In this document: positions 1 to 6,971 of the stretch, piece by piece | Layout of the letters: the number at the start of each line of letters is the position of its first letter | How positions within the stretch are numbered: the stretch's first letter is position 1 | Assembly: GCA_002085205.1 (NCBI GenBank) | Contig: NATF01000070.1 | Location: forward strand, 1 to 9,314 | From: Candidatus Cloacimonas sp. 4484_275 | GTDB lineage: Bacteria > Cloacimonadota > Cloacimonadia > Cloacimonadales > TCS61 | Direction: 5' to 3' | Length of the DNA: 9,314 nucleotides | Notes under the pieces: generated by a model | The model's input: only the letters and a program-made list of their open reading frames with translations | What the model was told of the DNA's origin: nothing | Databases searched by the model: none | Program-made: the position numbers and the translations under genes

Positions 1-1
1 A

Positions 2-712
2 CATGCGCTTCGAATGATTGAAAACGGTGCGGACATAATCGATATCGGCGGAGAATCGTCTCGTCCGGGCGCCAAAAAGATTAGTGCCGAAGAAGAGCTG
101 AACAGAATTATTCCGGTCATTTCCCGTCTGCGGGAAAAATCTGATATCCCGATTTCCGTCGATACTTACAAAGCGGAGGTTGCAAAACGCGCTATTTCGG
201 CGGGAGCTTCTATGATAAATGACATCAGCGCTTTACGATTTGACAAACAAATGGTTGAGGTTTTGCAAAAAAATGAAAATATTCCCGTAATTTTGATGCA
301 CATGCAGGGAACTCCGGAAACCATGCAACAAAATCCGTTTTACGAAGATACGGTTGAAGAAATCCTGGAATTTTTCCGAGAAAGAATTGATTTTTGTGTG
401 GAACACGGAATTTCCAAAGATAGAATAATAATTGACCCGGGAATTGGTTTTGGGAAGCGTCAGAGCGATAATCTGATAATTCTGAAAAAAATATCCGAGT
501 TTCGGTGTTTTGGGGTTCCGGTTCTTGTGGGAGCTTCCCGAAAAAGTTTTATCGGGAAAATTTATGAATCGTCACCCGAATCAAGATTGGAAGGAAGTTT
601 GGCAGTCACGGCAATTGCCCACGAAAACGATGTTGAAATGATTCGGGTTCATGATGTGGAAGAACACAAGAAATTTTTAAAAGTTTTGCAAACTATAAGG
701 AACGCCGAATGA
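2..712 (+). CDS. folP: Dihydropteroate synthase, 5'-truncated by the window edge
   Basis: Condenses 6-hydroxymethyl-dihydropterin diphosphate with p-aminobenzoate to give dihydropteroate, a cytosolic step of folate synthesis. The visible part carries the family landmarks in order: DIIDIGGESSRPGA near the left edge, the SVDTY strand, GASMINDIS, the HMQGTPETMQ loop, IIIDPGIGFGKR, GASRKSFIG (Lys/Arg of the substrate phosphate and pABA site) and the closing RVHDVEEH. The reading frame is open through base 2 and codes HALR before the first Met at base 14. That Met lies inside the conserved first block, so it is not the start; the real start with the first strand and its Asn is upstream of the window. 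The 3' end is complete and its TGA overlaps the cdaA ATG (ATGA), suggesting translational coupling. No unusual residues were seen. The identification is firm. Confidence 0.95.
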   Translation, partial: HALRMIENGADIIDIGGESSRPGAKKISAEEELNRIIPVISRLREKSDIPISVDTYKAEVAKRAISAGASMINDISALRFDKQMVEVLQKNENIPVILMHMQGTPETMQQNPFYEDTVEEILEFFRERIDFCVEHGISKDRIIIDPGIGFGKRQSDNLIILKKISEFRCFGVPVLVGASRKSFIGKIYESSPESRLEGSLAVTAIAHENDVEMIRVHDVEEHKKFLKVLQTIRNAE

Positions 713-1455
713 GTTTTTTGATTCCGACGATTACCGATATTGCCGATATTTTAATCGTGGCTTTTCTGCTTTATCGTTTGTTTATTTTGTCGAGAAGAGC
801 CGGCGGCGCCCAGATATTAATCGGATTGGGAATTCTGATTTTACTGTTTTTTCTTTCCTCGGTTTTGAATTTGCGAATGATCACATCTTTTCTGAAAATT
901 TTGAAAGATAATTGGGTATTGGCGTTTATCATTCTTTTCCAGCCGGAAATCAGAAACTTTTTTGCTCGCCTCGCTCAAAACGATTCTTTAAGTTCCATAT
1001 TCAAAAATGTCAGAAAAAGTGTGAATGCTCCGCTTTTGAACGCGATTTCAATTATGTCTCTTAGAAAAATCGGTGCTTTGATCGTAATCGAAAACAAAAG
1101 AAATCTGAATGATTTGATTGAAGAAAGCGGAGAAATTATCGATGCTCAAATTTCCATCAAATTGCTTTTGACGATTTTTAACGATAAAACGATTTTACAC
1201 GACGGAGCGGTTATTATCAGAAAAAATAGAATTTATGCCTGCAAAGTCGTACTTCCGCTTTCCAAAAACGCAAAATACGCTCAACAATACGGAACGCGTC
1301 ATTTGGCGGCAATCGGCATCACGGAAATTTCCGATGCTTTGGCAATTGTTGTTTCGGAAGAATCGGGAAAGATTTCCGTAGCGAAAGACGGCATTATCAC
1401 AGGCGACTTGACAATCGACGAATTATCTCAGAGAATAAAAGATGAAACCAGCTGA
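709..1455 (+). CDS. cdaA: Membrane-bound diadenylate cyclase (c-di-AMP synthase), CdaA/DacA type
   Basis: Makes cyclic di-AMP from two ATP. The N-terminal third is hydrophobic, with likely membrane segments near residues 12-25, 36-52 and 69-78. It is followed by FQPEIRNFFARL, the usual link into the DisA_N cyclase domain. That domain shows LLLTIFNDKTILHDGA (DGA motif at 165-167) and GTRHLAAIG (195-203), then IVVSEESGKISVA. Length (248 residues) and domain order fit the CdaA class rather than DisA, which is soluble and carries DNA-binding domains. One oddity is that the RHR motif usual in this family reads RHL here. The gene starts inside the folP stop and its own end overlaps coaE by 14 bases, so the three genes form one operon. 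In many bacteria cdaA is followed by ybbR, which is absent here. The family call is firm; activity with the altered motif is an open point. Confidence 0.93.
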   Translation: MSFLIPTITDIADILIVAFLLYRLFILSRRAGGAQILIGLGILILLFFLSSVLNLRMITSFLKILKDNWVLAFIILFQPEIRNFFARLAQNDSLSSIFKNVRKSVNAPLLNAISIMSLRKIGALIVIENKRNLNDLIEESGEIIDAQISIKLLLTIFNDKTILHDGAVIIRKNRIYACKVVLPLSKNAKYAQQYGTRHLAAIGITEISDALAIVVSEESGKISVAKDGIITGDLTIDELSQRIKDETS

Positions 1456-1984
1456 TTCTACCGGCTCAAGACCTTTTCTCATCGCGATCACGGGAGGAAT
1501 TTGTTCGGGAAAAAGCACGGTTTCCGACTGGTTTGCCAAGCGAGGTTTTCCTGTTTTTTTTGCCGATAAAATCGGACATCAAATTTTGGAAGATTCCGAA
1601 ATTCTCAATCGACTTCTTCATCCTCGGATTAGATTGGAAATGCAAAAAATTATAGATTCCTTTCTTTCAAAAACGGGGTTTTTAATTTTCGAAATTCCTT
1701 TGCTTTTTGAAAACGGTTTGGAAGAAGCTTTTGACTTAACAATTAATGTTTATGCCGATGAAAGAACGCAAAAAGACAGATTAAAAAAGCGAGACGGACT
1801 TTCTGACGCAGAAGCGGAAAAGCGAATTTCCGCTCAAATGTCTGCCGACAAAAAAAAGAAAAAGGCGGATGTGAACATTGTTAACAACGGTAGTATAGAA
1901 AGTTTATATTTACAGCTCGAAAATCTTTTAAATACCTTCAACTCCCTAAAATATAAGAAAATAAAAACACTTACCGAAATATAA
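1442..1984 (+). CDS. coaE: Dephospho-CoA kinase, apparently with an internal deletion
   Basis: Phosphorylates the ribose 3'-hydroxyl of dephospho-CoA with ATP, the last step of CoA synthesis. Visible motifs are the P-loop GGICSGKST (18-26), the FFADKIGH segment with the expected catalytic-region Asp at 42, HP at 60-61, FEIPLLFENG (83-92), and the C-terminal ISAQMSADKKKKKAD followed by NNGS. At 180 residues it is shorter than the usual roughly 200, even though both ends are somewhat extended. In family members about 45-50 residues separate the segment after the DxD-like Asp from the HP motif, including an FG...DG.idR..L...vF stretch. Here only about ten do (ILEDSEILNRLLHP), in frame. That block belongs to the helical part involved in binding the CoA substrate, so function is uncertain. 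The start ATG lies 14 bases inside cdaA. The family call is strong; the gene may be a compact enzyme, an in-frame deletion allele or an assembly artefact. Confidence 0.85.
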   Translation: MKPADSTGSRPFLIAITGGICSGKSTVSDWFAKRGFPVFFADKIGHQILEDSEILNRLLHPRIRLEMQKIIDSFLSKTGFLIFEIPLLFENGLEEAFDLTINVYADERTQKDRLKKRDGLSDAEAEKRISAQMSADKKKKKADVNIVNNGSIESLYLQLENLLNTFNSLKYKKIKTLTEI

Positions 1985-2030
1985 TCTTTCTTTAATTACT
2001 TTCAACGATAATCCGATTTCATTTCCTAAA

Positions 2031-2039
2031 TGGTATAAT
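2031..2039 (+). promoter_or_regulatory. Extended -10 promoter for the propeller gene
   Basis: The stretch reads TGGTATAAT, a perfect -10 hexamer with the TGn extension, 30 bases before the ATG at 2069. No good -35 box is visible 16-18 bases upstream (around 2011-2016), which an extended -10 can tolerate. A start of transcription near 2046 would leave a short leader containing the CGGAGGG ribosome site at 2058-2064. It sits in the gap after coaE and separates the housekeeping operon from the secreted-protein genes. Inferred from consensus only; sigma factors of this lineage may prefer other boxes. Confidence 0.45.
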
Positions 2040-2068
2040 TATTGCTATTTTATTTATCGGAGGGAACA

Positions 2069-4693
2069 ATGAAACGAAAACTATTTCTTATTTTATTATT
2101 TGTTGTATTAACAGGCGAGTTCCTATTTTATCAAAATTATAGACTTTCCTGCAAGCGTGAAAGAATAAGAAAGCAGTTTCAGAAATATGTTTATAGTCCG
2201 TTTGGAAAAAAATTGCCGAAGGAGCCGAACGCTTTTCCAAACGAATGGATGGCTTATCAACGCAGTTATCCTTTTGGAAAAATAAAGCTAACTTCTTATT
2301 TAAGCGGAATGAAGGAAGCCTCTAAAATGCACAAACAATCGGCAAATTTACGCTATGAATGGCAACTTGCCGGACCTACCAATATCGGCGGAAGAATCAC
2401 GGATTTAGCGGTTTCGCCGAATTCCGAAGAAACAATTTATGTCGGTGCCGCTTCCGGCGGAATTTTCAAAACTACGGATAACGGAGAAAGTTGGGAAAAT
2501 ATTTTCACAGATGTGCCGGTTATTGCAATCGGAGATATTGCCGTCGATCCCAATAATGAGAATGTTTTGTATGCGGGCACGGGCGAAGCAAACGCATCCA
2601 GTTATAGTTTTTTGGGAAACGGAATTTATAAAACGGAAAACGGCGGTGAAAGTTGGGAACATCTCGGTTTGGAAAATTCCGGTTACATAGGCAGAATCAT
2701 CGTTGATTATAATAATTCTGAGAGAATTTTTGTTGCCGCCTGCGGAAATTTGTTTTCCGCCAACGAGGAACGCGGAATTTATCGGAGCGATGACGGCGGA
2801 TTAACTTGGGAGAGAAAATTATTCGTAACCGATTCCACTTCGGCGATTGATCTGGTGCAAGATCCGAATAATCCGCAAATTCTTTATGCGGCAATGTGGG
2901 AACGGATGCGCGGACTTAATTACAGACGCTCATTCGGAGAAACTTCCGGAATTTGGAAAACAACCGACGGCGGAGACACTTGGAGCGAATTAACGGTCGG
3001 ATTGCCCGTTGGAGACGAAATCGGCAGAATCGGATTGGCAATCGCAAAATCGAATTCCGATGTTCTTTACGCTTTTATTGATATGCCGGATTACGAAGTT
3101 AGAGTTTATCGGACGGAAAACGGCGGCGAATCGTGGACTCGGACGAACGACGGCTATCTATTCGGCATGAATTCGTCTTTCGGCTGGTATTTCGGTCAGA
3201 TTAGAGTGGATCCGAATAACGAGAATCGTGTTTATGTACTCGGAATGGAATTATATCGTTCCGATAACGGCGGCAACAGTTGGATTTTGCTTGCCGATTA
3301 TGGAAATATGGACGAAATTCATGTCGATCATCATGCCATGTATATCAGCGAAAACAGCGGAAAAATCTTGGAAGGGAATGACGGCGGACTTTATCAATCG
3401 TTCGATTTCGGTAATAATTGGAGCAAAATAAACAATATTCCGATGACGCAATTTTATGCGATAGCCGTGGACAATAATCATCCGGAAAGAATATACGGCG
3501 GTACTCAGGATAATTTTACAATTCGCACGATGACCGGAAACATTAACGACTGGGAACCTATTTTGGGCGGAGACGGTTTTTACTGCCTTGTCGATTATAA
3601 TAATTCCAATATAGTTTTTGCCGAATCTCAATGGGGAAATCTTTTCAAGTCGGTGGACGGAGGATATGGTTTTTACTCGATAAACGATCCTATGATTCAA
3701 GATAGAACGAATTGGTCTTCACCGCTGGCAATGGACCCGATAAATTCCAATGTCCTTTATTTCGGAACTTATCGAATTTGGAAATCAACTAATAGCGGAG
3801 AAAGTTGGAATGCGGTGAGTAATGATTTGACAAACGGTGACTACACAAGTTCCGGTTATCACACCGTTACGACAATTGCCGTTTCGCCCCTGAATTCGGA
3901 AACAGTTATTGTCGGCACCGACGATGGCAGAATTCATGTTTCGGTAAACGGCGGAAATAGTTGGAATGATGTTTCCGAAGGAATTCCCAATCGTTGGATA
4001 ACCAGAGTTGCGGCGGATCCTTTTTCTCCGAATACGATTTACGCGACTGTCTCCGGCTTTCGTTGGGATGAACCGCTTCCACATGTTTTTAAATCCGATG
4101 ATTTGGGAGAAAACTGGTCGGATATTAGCGGGAATTTGCCGGAAATTCCGATCAATTGTATTGCACTTGATCCGAATATTCCGGATAGAATTTTCATCGG
4201 TTCGGATTCGGGGATTTTCTTTTCGGAAAACGGAGGAGAAAGTTGGAGCAGTATTTCCGCAGGAATGCCGAATGCTCCCGTTACTGATCTGAAAATTCAC
4301 AATGAAACCAGAACTTTGGTTGTCGGGACTTACGGTTGCTCCGTGTATAAAATCAGTCTTGATACCGATTTTGTGCAGGCTTCCGACGAATTTGCTCAAA
4401 TCTCAAATGTTTTTTTGAAACAAAACTATCCGAATCCTTTCCGCGATCATACCACAATTTCCGTTCAACTCGGAAATACAAATAACAAACTTACCCAAAC
4501 CGAAATATCGATCTATAATATTAAGGGACAAAAAGTTAGGACATTGCCGATAAAGTTAAACGGAAGGGAAGGAACGGTTGATTGGGACGGAAAAAACGAA
4601 AAAAAACAACGAGTTGCCAGCGGAATTTATTTTTATAAGTTAAAAATTAACGGAAAAATATTTGCCGTGAAAAGATGTATTCTCACTAAATAA
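2069..4693 (+). CDS. Large secreted Asp-box (BNR/sortilin-like) beta-propeller protein with C-terminal sorting domain
   Basis: An 874-residue exported protein. The ATG at 2069 is chosen because CGGAGGG lies 4 bases upstream; an in-frame TTG at 2042 lacks a site and would bury the signal sequence. Residues 1-21 are a basic-then-hydrophobic export signal (MKRKLFLILLFVVL) without a clear cleavage motif. From about residue 134 to 726 there are twelve Asp-box motifs, among them KTTDNGESW, KTENGGESW, RSDDGGLTW, KTTDGGDTW, RTENGGESW, RSDNGGNSW, KSTNSGESW, VSVNGGNSW, KSDDLGENW and FSENGGESW. They alternate with strands like IAVDPNNENVLYAG, as in sortilin/VPS10 and BNR propellers. Twelve blades suggest two propellers in tandem. 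Residues 783-874 form a C-terminal domain (NYPNPF, ISIYNIKGQKVR, SGIYFYKL) as in type IX secretion sorting/FlgD-like tails, so surface display or release is likely. No catalytic residues can be assigned; it could bind glycans or proteins, or be a glycosidase relative. Confidence 0.85.
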   Translation: MKRKLFLILLFVVLTGEFLFYQNYRLSCKRERIRKQFQKYVYSPFGKKLPKEPNAFPNEWMAYQRSYPFGKIKLTSYLSGMKEASKMHKQSANLRYEWQLAGPTNIGGRITDLAVSPNSEETIYVGAASGGIFKTTDNGESWENIFTDVPVIAIGDIAVDPNNENVLYAGTGEANASSYSFLGNGIYKTENGGESWEHLGLENSGYIGRIIVDYNNSERIFVAACGNLFSANEERGIYRSDDGGLTWERKLFVTDSTSAIDLVQDPNNPQILYAAMWERMRGLNYRRSFGETSGIWKTTDGGDTWSELTVGLPVGDEIGRIGLAIAKSNSDVLYAFIDMPDYEVRVYRTENGGESWTRTNDGYLFGMNSSFGWYFGQIRVDPNNENRVYVLGMELYRSDNGGNSWILLADYGNMDEIHVDHHAMYISENSGKILEGNDGGLYQSFDFGNNWSKINNIPMTQFYAIAVDNNHPERIYGGTQDNFTIRTMTGNINDWEPILGGDGFYCLVDYNNSNIVFAESQWGNLFKSVDGGYGFYSINDPMIQDRTNWSSPLAMDPINSNVLYFGTYRIWKSTNSGESWNAVSNDLTNGDYTSSGYHTVTTIAVSPLNSETVIVGTDDGRIHVSVNGGNSWNDVSEGIPNRWITRVAADPFSPNTIYATVSGFRWDEPLPHVFKSDDLGENWSDISGNLPEIPINCIALDPNIPDRIFIGSDSGIFFSENGGESWSSISAGMPNAPVTDLKIHNETRTLVVGTYGCSVYKISLDTDFVQASDEFAQISNVFLKQNYPNPFRDHTTISVQLGNTNNKLTQTEISIYNIKGQKVRTLPIKLNGREGTVDWDGKNEKKQRVASGIYFYKLKINGKIFAVKRCILTK

Positions 4694-4723
4694 GAGAAAT
4701 AAATGTGAGAAAAGGGGGGAGAG

Positions 4724-5119
4724 ATGAAAACATTTATTACCGCAATAATATTAATGATATTGTTATTTTTCGCAATGTCATTGAGGGGAGAAAAATCACC
4801 GCTTCTGGAAAAAATTGAGAATATCAAATGTCTGCATGAAAATTTTTATTCCGATAAAAATAAAACGGAAACTGCCCTTCTCAATTTAATGAAAGATGTG
4901 CATTCTCCGGAACAAAAAAGCTTGGTAATTCTTCACATTATCAAACTTTATGAAAACGATTATCAACCGCAGAAAGTGGGAAATTATTGTCAAAAAGCAC
5001 TTAAAAATACTTATGATTTGATAAGTGAACTTTCCGAATCTTTGAGATGGGCAGAAAATCAATCAACGGAAGTAGGAAGCACTCAGGAAGTCGTATTTGT
5101 TTCCGAAATAAAAAAATAG
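4724..5119 (+). CDS. Small exported protein of unknown function
   Basis: A 131-residue protein that I do not recognise. The ATG is preceded by a strong purine-rich site (GGGGGGAGAG) a few bases upstream. Residues 1-20 form a signal peptide (MKTFITAIILMILLFFAMSL), with a possible cleavage near the following RGE. The rest is hydrophilic and mostly helical in character, for example LLEKIENIKCLHENF, SLVILHIIKLYENDY and YCQKALKNTYDLISELSES. This could be a pair of short TPR-like helical hairpins, but no repeat consensus is clear. Two Cys (in IKCLH and NYCQK) might form a disulfide in the periplasm. It starts 30 bases after the propeller gene with no terminator between them, so co-transcription is likely. 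Whether it serves the propeller protein is a guess from position only. Confidence 0.6.
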   Translation: MKTFITAIILMILLFFAMSLRGEKSPLLEKIENIKCLHENFYSDKNKTETALLNLMKDVHSPEQKSLVILHIIKLYENDYQPQKVGNYCQKALKNTYDLISELSESLRWAENQSTEVGSTQEVVFVSEIKK

Positions 5120-5129
5120 GAAAAGATAT

Positions 5130-5158
5130 TTGACAAATATTCAGGTTAATTATTTCTT
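5130..5158 (+). promoter_or_regulatory. Possible promoter upstream of the barrel-like gene
   Basis: A perfect -35 hexamer TTGACA lies at 5130-5135, ten bases after the preceding stop codon. A matching -10 at 15-18 bases spacing is poor (TATTTC or TTTCTT around 5151-5158). If used, the leader to the ATG at 5181 would be short and includes the AGGAGG ribosome site. Consensus match only; read-through from the upstream gene is equally possible. Confidence 0.3.
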
Positions 5159-5180
5159 AACGGCGAAGTTAGGAGGAAAA

Positions 5181-5609
5181 ATGAAAAGGATTTTCGTAAT
5201 AATTTTGTTTGCCGCTCTGATGATGAATGTTTTTGCTGAGATTGGTTATTTCAATCCGAATTTCAAACTTCCTTCTCTTTTTAATCCGAATAAAATCAAA
5301 ATGTCTCATTCCATCAGTTTCATGTCCGGTGTTTCTGCCAATAATAAAGGCTTTTATCAATCTGTTTATACGAATCATATTAGCTATAATTTTAATCCCA
5401 AATTGAAGTTGCAATTGGATTTGAATTTCGTGAATAACGGAACTATGAATTTTAATAGAAACTTTGCCTTAGAAAGCAATCATGATAATAAATCGATGAT
5501 TTTACCGGATTTTTCTCTTACTTACAAACCGACCGAGAATATGACTTTTAGTTTTGAATTTCGGCATTTCAATTCCGTTTCACCTTACTCATACGATTGG
5601 AGATGGTAA
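5181..5609 (+). CDS. Small outer-membrane beta-barrel-like protein
   Basis: A 142-residue protein. The ATG at 5181 is chosen because AGGAGG at 5171-5176 sits at ideal spacing and a signal peptide begins exactly there (MKRIFVIILFAALMMNVFA, cleavage after VFA); a TTG further upstream at 5130 would spoil this. The mature part starts EIGYFNPNFKLPSLFNPNK, then alternates polar and aromatic or aliphatic residues in strand-like segments (SISFMSGVSAN, SVYTNHISYNFNPKLKLQLDLNF, FSLTYKPTENMTFSFEFRHF). It ends in WRW, consistent with the aromatic C-terminus that the barrel-assembly machinery recognises. The segment before HISYNF resembles the lead-in of PorV/OmpA-like barrels, but 142 residues would make only 6-8 strands. 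Function is unknown. It follows another exported protein and is the last gene before the AT-rich insert. Confidence 0.65.
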   Translation: MKRIFVIILFAALMMNVFAEIGYFNPNFKLPSLFNPNKIKMSHSISFMSGVSANNKGFYQSVYTNHISYNFNPKLKLQLDLNFVNNGTMNFNRNFALESNHDNKSMILPDFSLTYKPTENMTFSFEFRHFNSVSPYSYDWRW

Positions 5610-5622
5610 TAATTATATAGTT

Positions 5623-5639
5623 AAATTTTAAGAATATTT
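5623..5639 (+). repeat. Left copy of a short AT-rich near-repeat bordering the restriction-modification insert
   Basis: AAATTTTAAGAATATTT lies 13 bases after the barrel-like gene's stop. A close copy (AAATTTTAGAAATTT) occurs at 6944-6958, right at the stop of the putative endonuclease. Eight bases match exactly and most of the rest match with two gaps. It could be a target duplication or recombination scar, but such AT-only sequence arises by chance easily in this region. Confidence 0.25.
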
Positions 5640-5666
5640 TTGAAAATCAAAAGTAATTTAGAAATT

Positions 5667-6432
5667 ATGATAAAATTAAACAAGATTTATAATGGAGATA
5701 CTTTTAATTTAATAAAATTAATTGATAATGAATCAATCGATTTGATTATATGTGACGGACCGTATGGAGTTACTCAAAACGAATGGGAATCTTATAAAAT
5801 TATTTGCTCCGAAATTAAAAAAAGGAGGAAGTTTATATTTATTTGGGAAACCCGATTGTATAGATTTTATTGATTATAGACCTTTTTTAAAATTAAATTC
5901 GAAAATTGTTTGGTATCAACCCAGCAGGCTTGCTCAGGGAAGAAAAAATTATACAAATAATTATGATATTATCTGCTATTTTTCTAAAGGAGAACCTAAG
6001 ACTTTTAATTTGGATGATATTAGAGTTCCTCAATTAGTCGAATTGGAACACAGAAGGAGATGTGAAAATGTTCCTTCCGTAAAAAACGGGAAATGGGGAA
6101 AAACCAGATTTAATAATAAAGGAAAAAATCCGGGTGATGTATGGGGAGATATTAAACAATTGACTTATAAATCAAAAGAATTGGTAAGCAGAAATGTATT
6201 GAATACCATTCAAAAACCGGAAAAATTAATTGAAAGAATAGTAAAAGCAAGTTCAAATATCGGTGAAGTGGTTTTGGATCCTTTTATTGGTGTGGGAACA
6301 ACTGCCGTTGTTTGTCAAAAGTTAAATAGAAAGTTTATCGGCTTTGAACAAAATATTGATTTTATCACAATGGCAAACAAGAGATTAGAAGAATTAGAAA
6401 ATGAACAAAAATATTCATTTTCGTTTTATTAA
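5667..6432 (+). pseudogene. DNA adenine/cytosine-N4 methyltransferase (DNA_methylase N4/N6 family), frameshifted
   Basis: A type II-like, beta-class DNA methyltransferase split over two frames. The first frame (from ATG 5667) gives IYNGDTFNLIKLI and the catalytic motif region LIICDGPYGVTQNEWE; motif IV reads DGPY instead of the usual DPPY. Immediately after NEWE, the sequence resembling the family continues in the +1 frame: NLIKLFAPKLKKGGSLYLFGK, then IDFIDYRPF, WYQPSRLAQGR, the target-recognition stretch around RVPQLVELEHRRRCENVPSV, VWGDIKQLTYKSKELVSR, NTIQKPEKLIERIVKASS and the SAM-binding motif I VVLDPFIGVGTTAVV with FIGFEQN. The first frame runs on to a stop at 5873 with non-family sequence. 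From memory, relatives have about ten more residues between NEWE and NLIKLF, so a small out-of-frame deletion near 5785-5790 is more likely than a one-base slip. As written, no single polypeptide joins the catalytic and SAM motifs. Base composition is visibly more AT-rich than the flanks, suggesting transfer. Confidence 0.8.
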
Positions 6433-6438
6433 ATCATA

Positions 6439-6945
6439 ATGACAAAAGAAATTATAGTAAAAAAAATTATAACTCTCATCACCAAAGCTCATTATCTTGC
6501 AAAACGTATTGGAATAAACAATATTTTGCAGCCCGGATTGGTTAAAGAAATGATTATTGCAGATAAGTTGGGACATAACTTAATTGTGTCGAAAAGAGAC
6601 GCAGACGCATGTGATAAAAGCGACCCTAATATTAAATACGAGTATTTGTCTTGTAAAGAGGGTGGAACTGGTCAATTGGATAGAATGTTCAAAAAACCTG
6701 AAGAGAAAAGAAAAGAATCTTTAAAACGAATTACAAGAAACAATAAAATTTATTATGCGGTTTTTTATAAAGCGGATCAAATTAAGGTGAAAGAGATATA
6801 TGCAATCGAACCTGATATTCTGTTGCAAGAAACCGAAAGACAGCTAGATAGAAGTTCAAATGATATTTCCCATGTTAGTTTTCCTATAACATGGGTGAAA
6901 GAACATGGACAACTTGTTTATCAGAACGGTTCTTTAATAAAATAA
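6439..6945 (+). CDS. Putative type II restriction endonuclease partner, PD-(D/E)XK-like
   Basis: A 168-residue protein that I cannot place in a named family. It begins six bases after the methyltransferase stop on the same strand, the usual arrangement for a type II restriction-modification pair. Sequence hints of a nuclease fold: a helix with Glu, KEMIIADKLGH (36-46), as in many PD-(D/E)XK enzymes; an Asp-rich turn KRDADACD (52-59); then a strand KYEYLSCKEGGTGQLDRMF (66-84) ending in Lys73. The Glu of a strict ExK would be Ser71 (SCK), or Glu68 with wide spacing, so the active site is not certain. The C-terminal half (IYYAVFYKADQIKVKEIYAIEPDILL) looks like alternating strands. No clear ribosome site precedes the ATG, so it may rely on coupling to the methyltransferase. 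If active, it would lack a protecting methylase in this window. Confidence 0.45.
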   Translation: MTKEIIVKKIITLITKAHYLAKRIGINNILQPGLVKEMIIADKLGHNLIVSKRDADACDKSDPNIKYEYLSCKEGGTGQLDRMFKKPEEKRKESLKRITRNNKIYYAVFYKADQIKVKEIYAIEPDILLQETERQLDRSSNDISHVSFPITWVKEHGQLVYQNGSLIK

Positions 6946-6958
6946 ATTTTAGAAATTT
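6944..6958 (+). repeat. Right copy of the AT-rich near-repeat
   Basis: AAATTTTAGAAATTT overlaps the last two bases of the putative endonuclease gene and pairs with the copy at 5623-5639. It is also an AT-only inverted repeat (AAATTT, TAG, AAATTT) lying between convergent genes, but the stem is too weak to be called a terminator. Confidence 0.25.
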
Positions 6959-6971
6959 AAATATCATTATT

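Noticed and set aside
1850..1866. A-rich run in coaE (KKKKK codons) as a slippage or frameshift site
   Set aside because: The family sequence stays in one frame on both sides of it, so there is nothing to explain.
2042..2068. TTG at 2042 as start of the propeller gene
   Set aside because: It has no ribosome site and the CGGAGGG at 2058-2064 clearly serves the ATG at 2069.
2138..2152. Lipoprotein-type Cys (RLSC, residue 28) in the propeller protein
   Set aside because: The -3 residue is Arg and the Cys lies well past the hydrophobic core, so it is not a lipobox.
2405..4399. Long minus-strand and alternative-frame open stretches inside the propeller gene
   Set aside because: They mirror the repeated Asp-box codons, have no ribosome sites and give no family-like protein.
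5816..5822. Run of seven A at the methyltransferase break as a programmed frameshift site
   Set aside because: A -1 slip on this run leads to the wrong frame, and family-like sequence in the downstream frame already begins about 30 bases before it, so it cannot be where the frames join.
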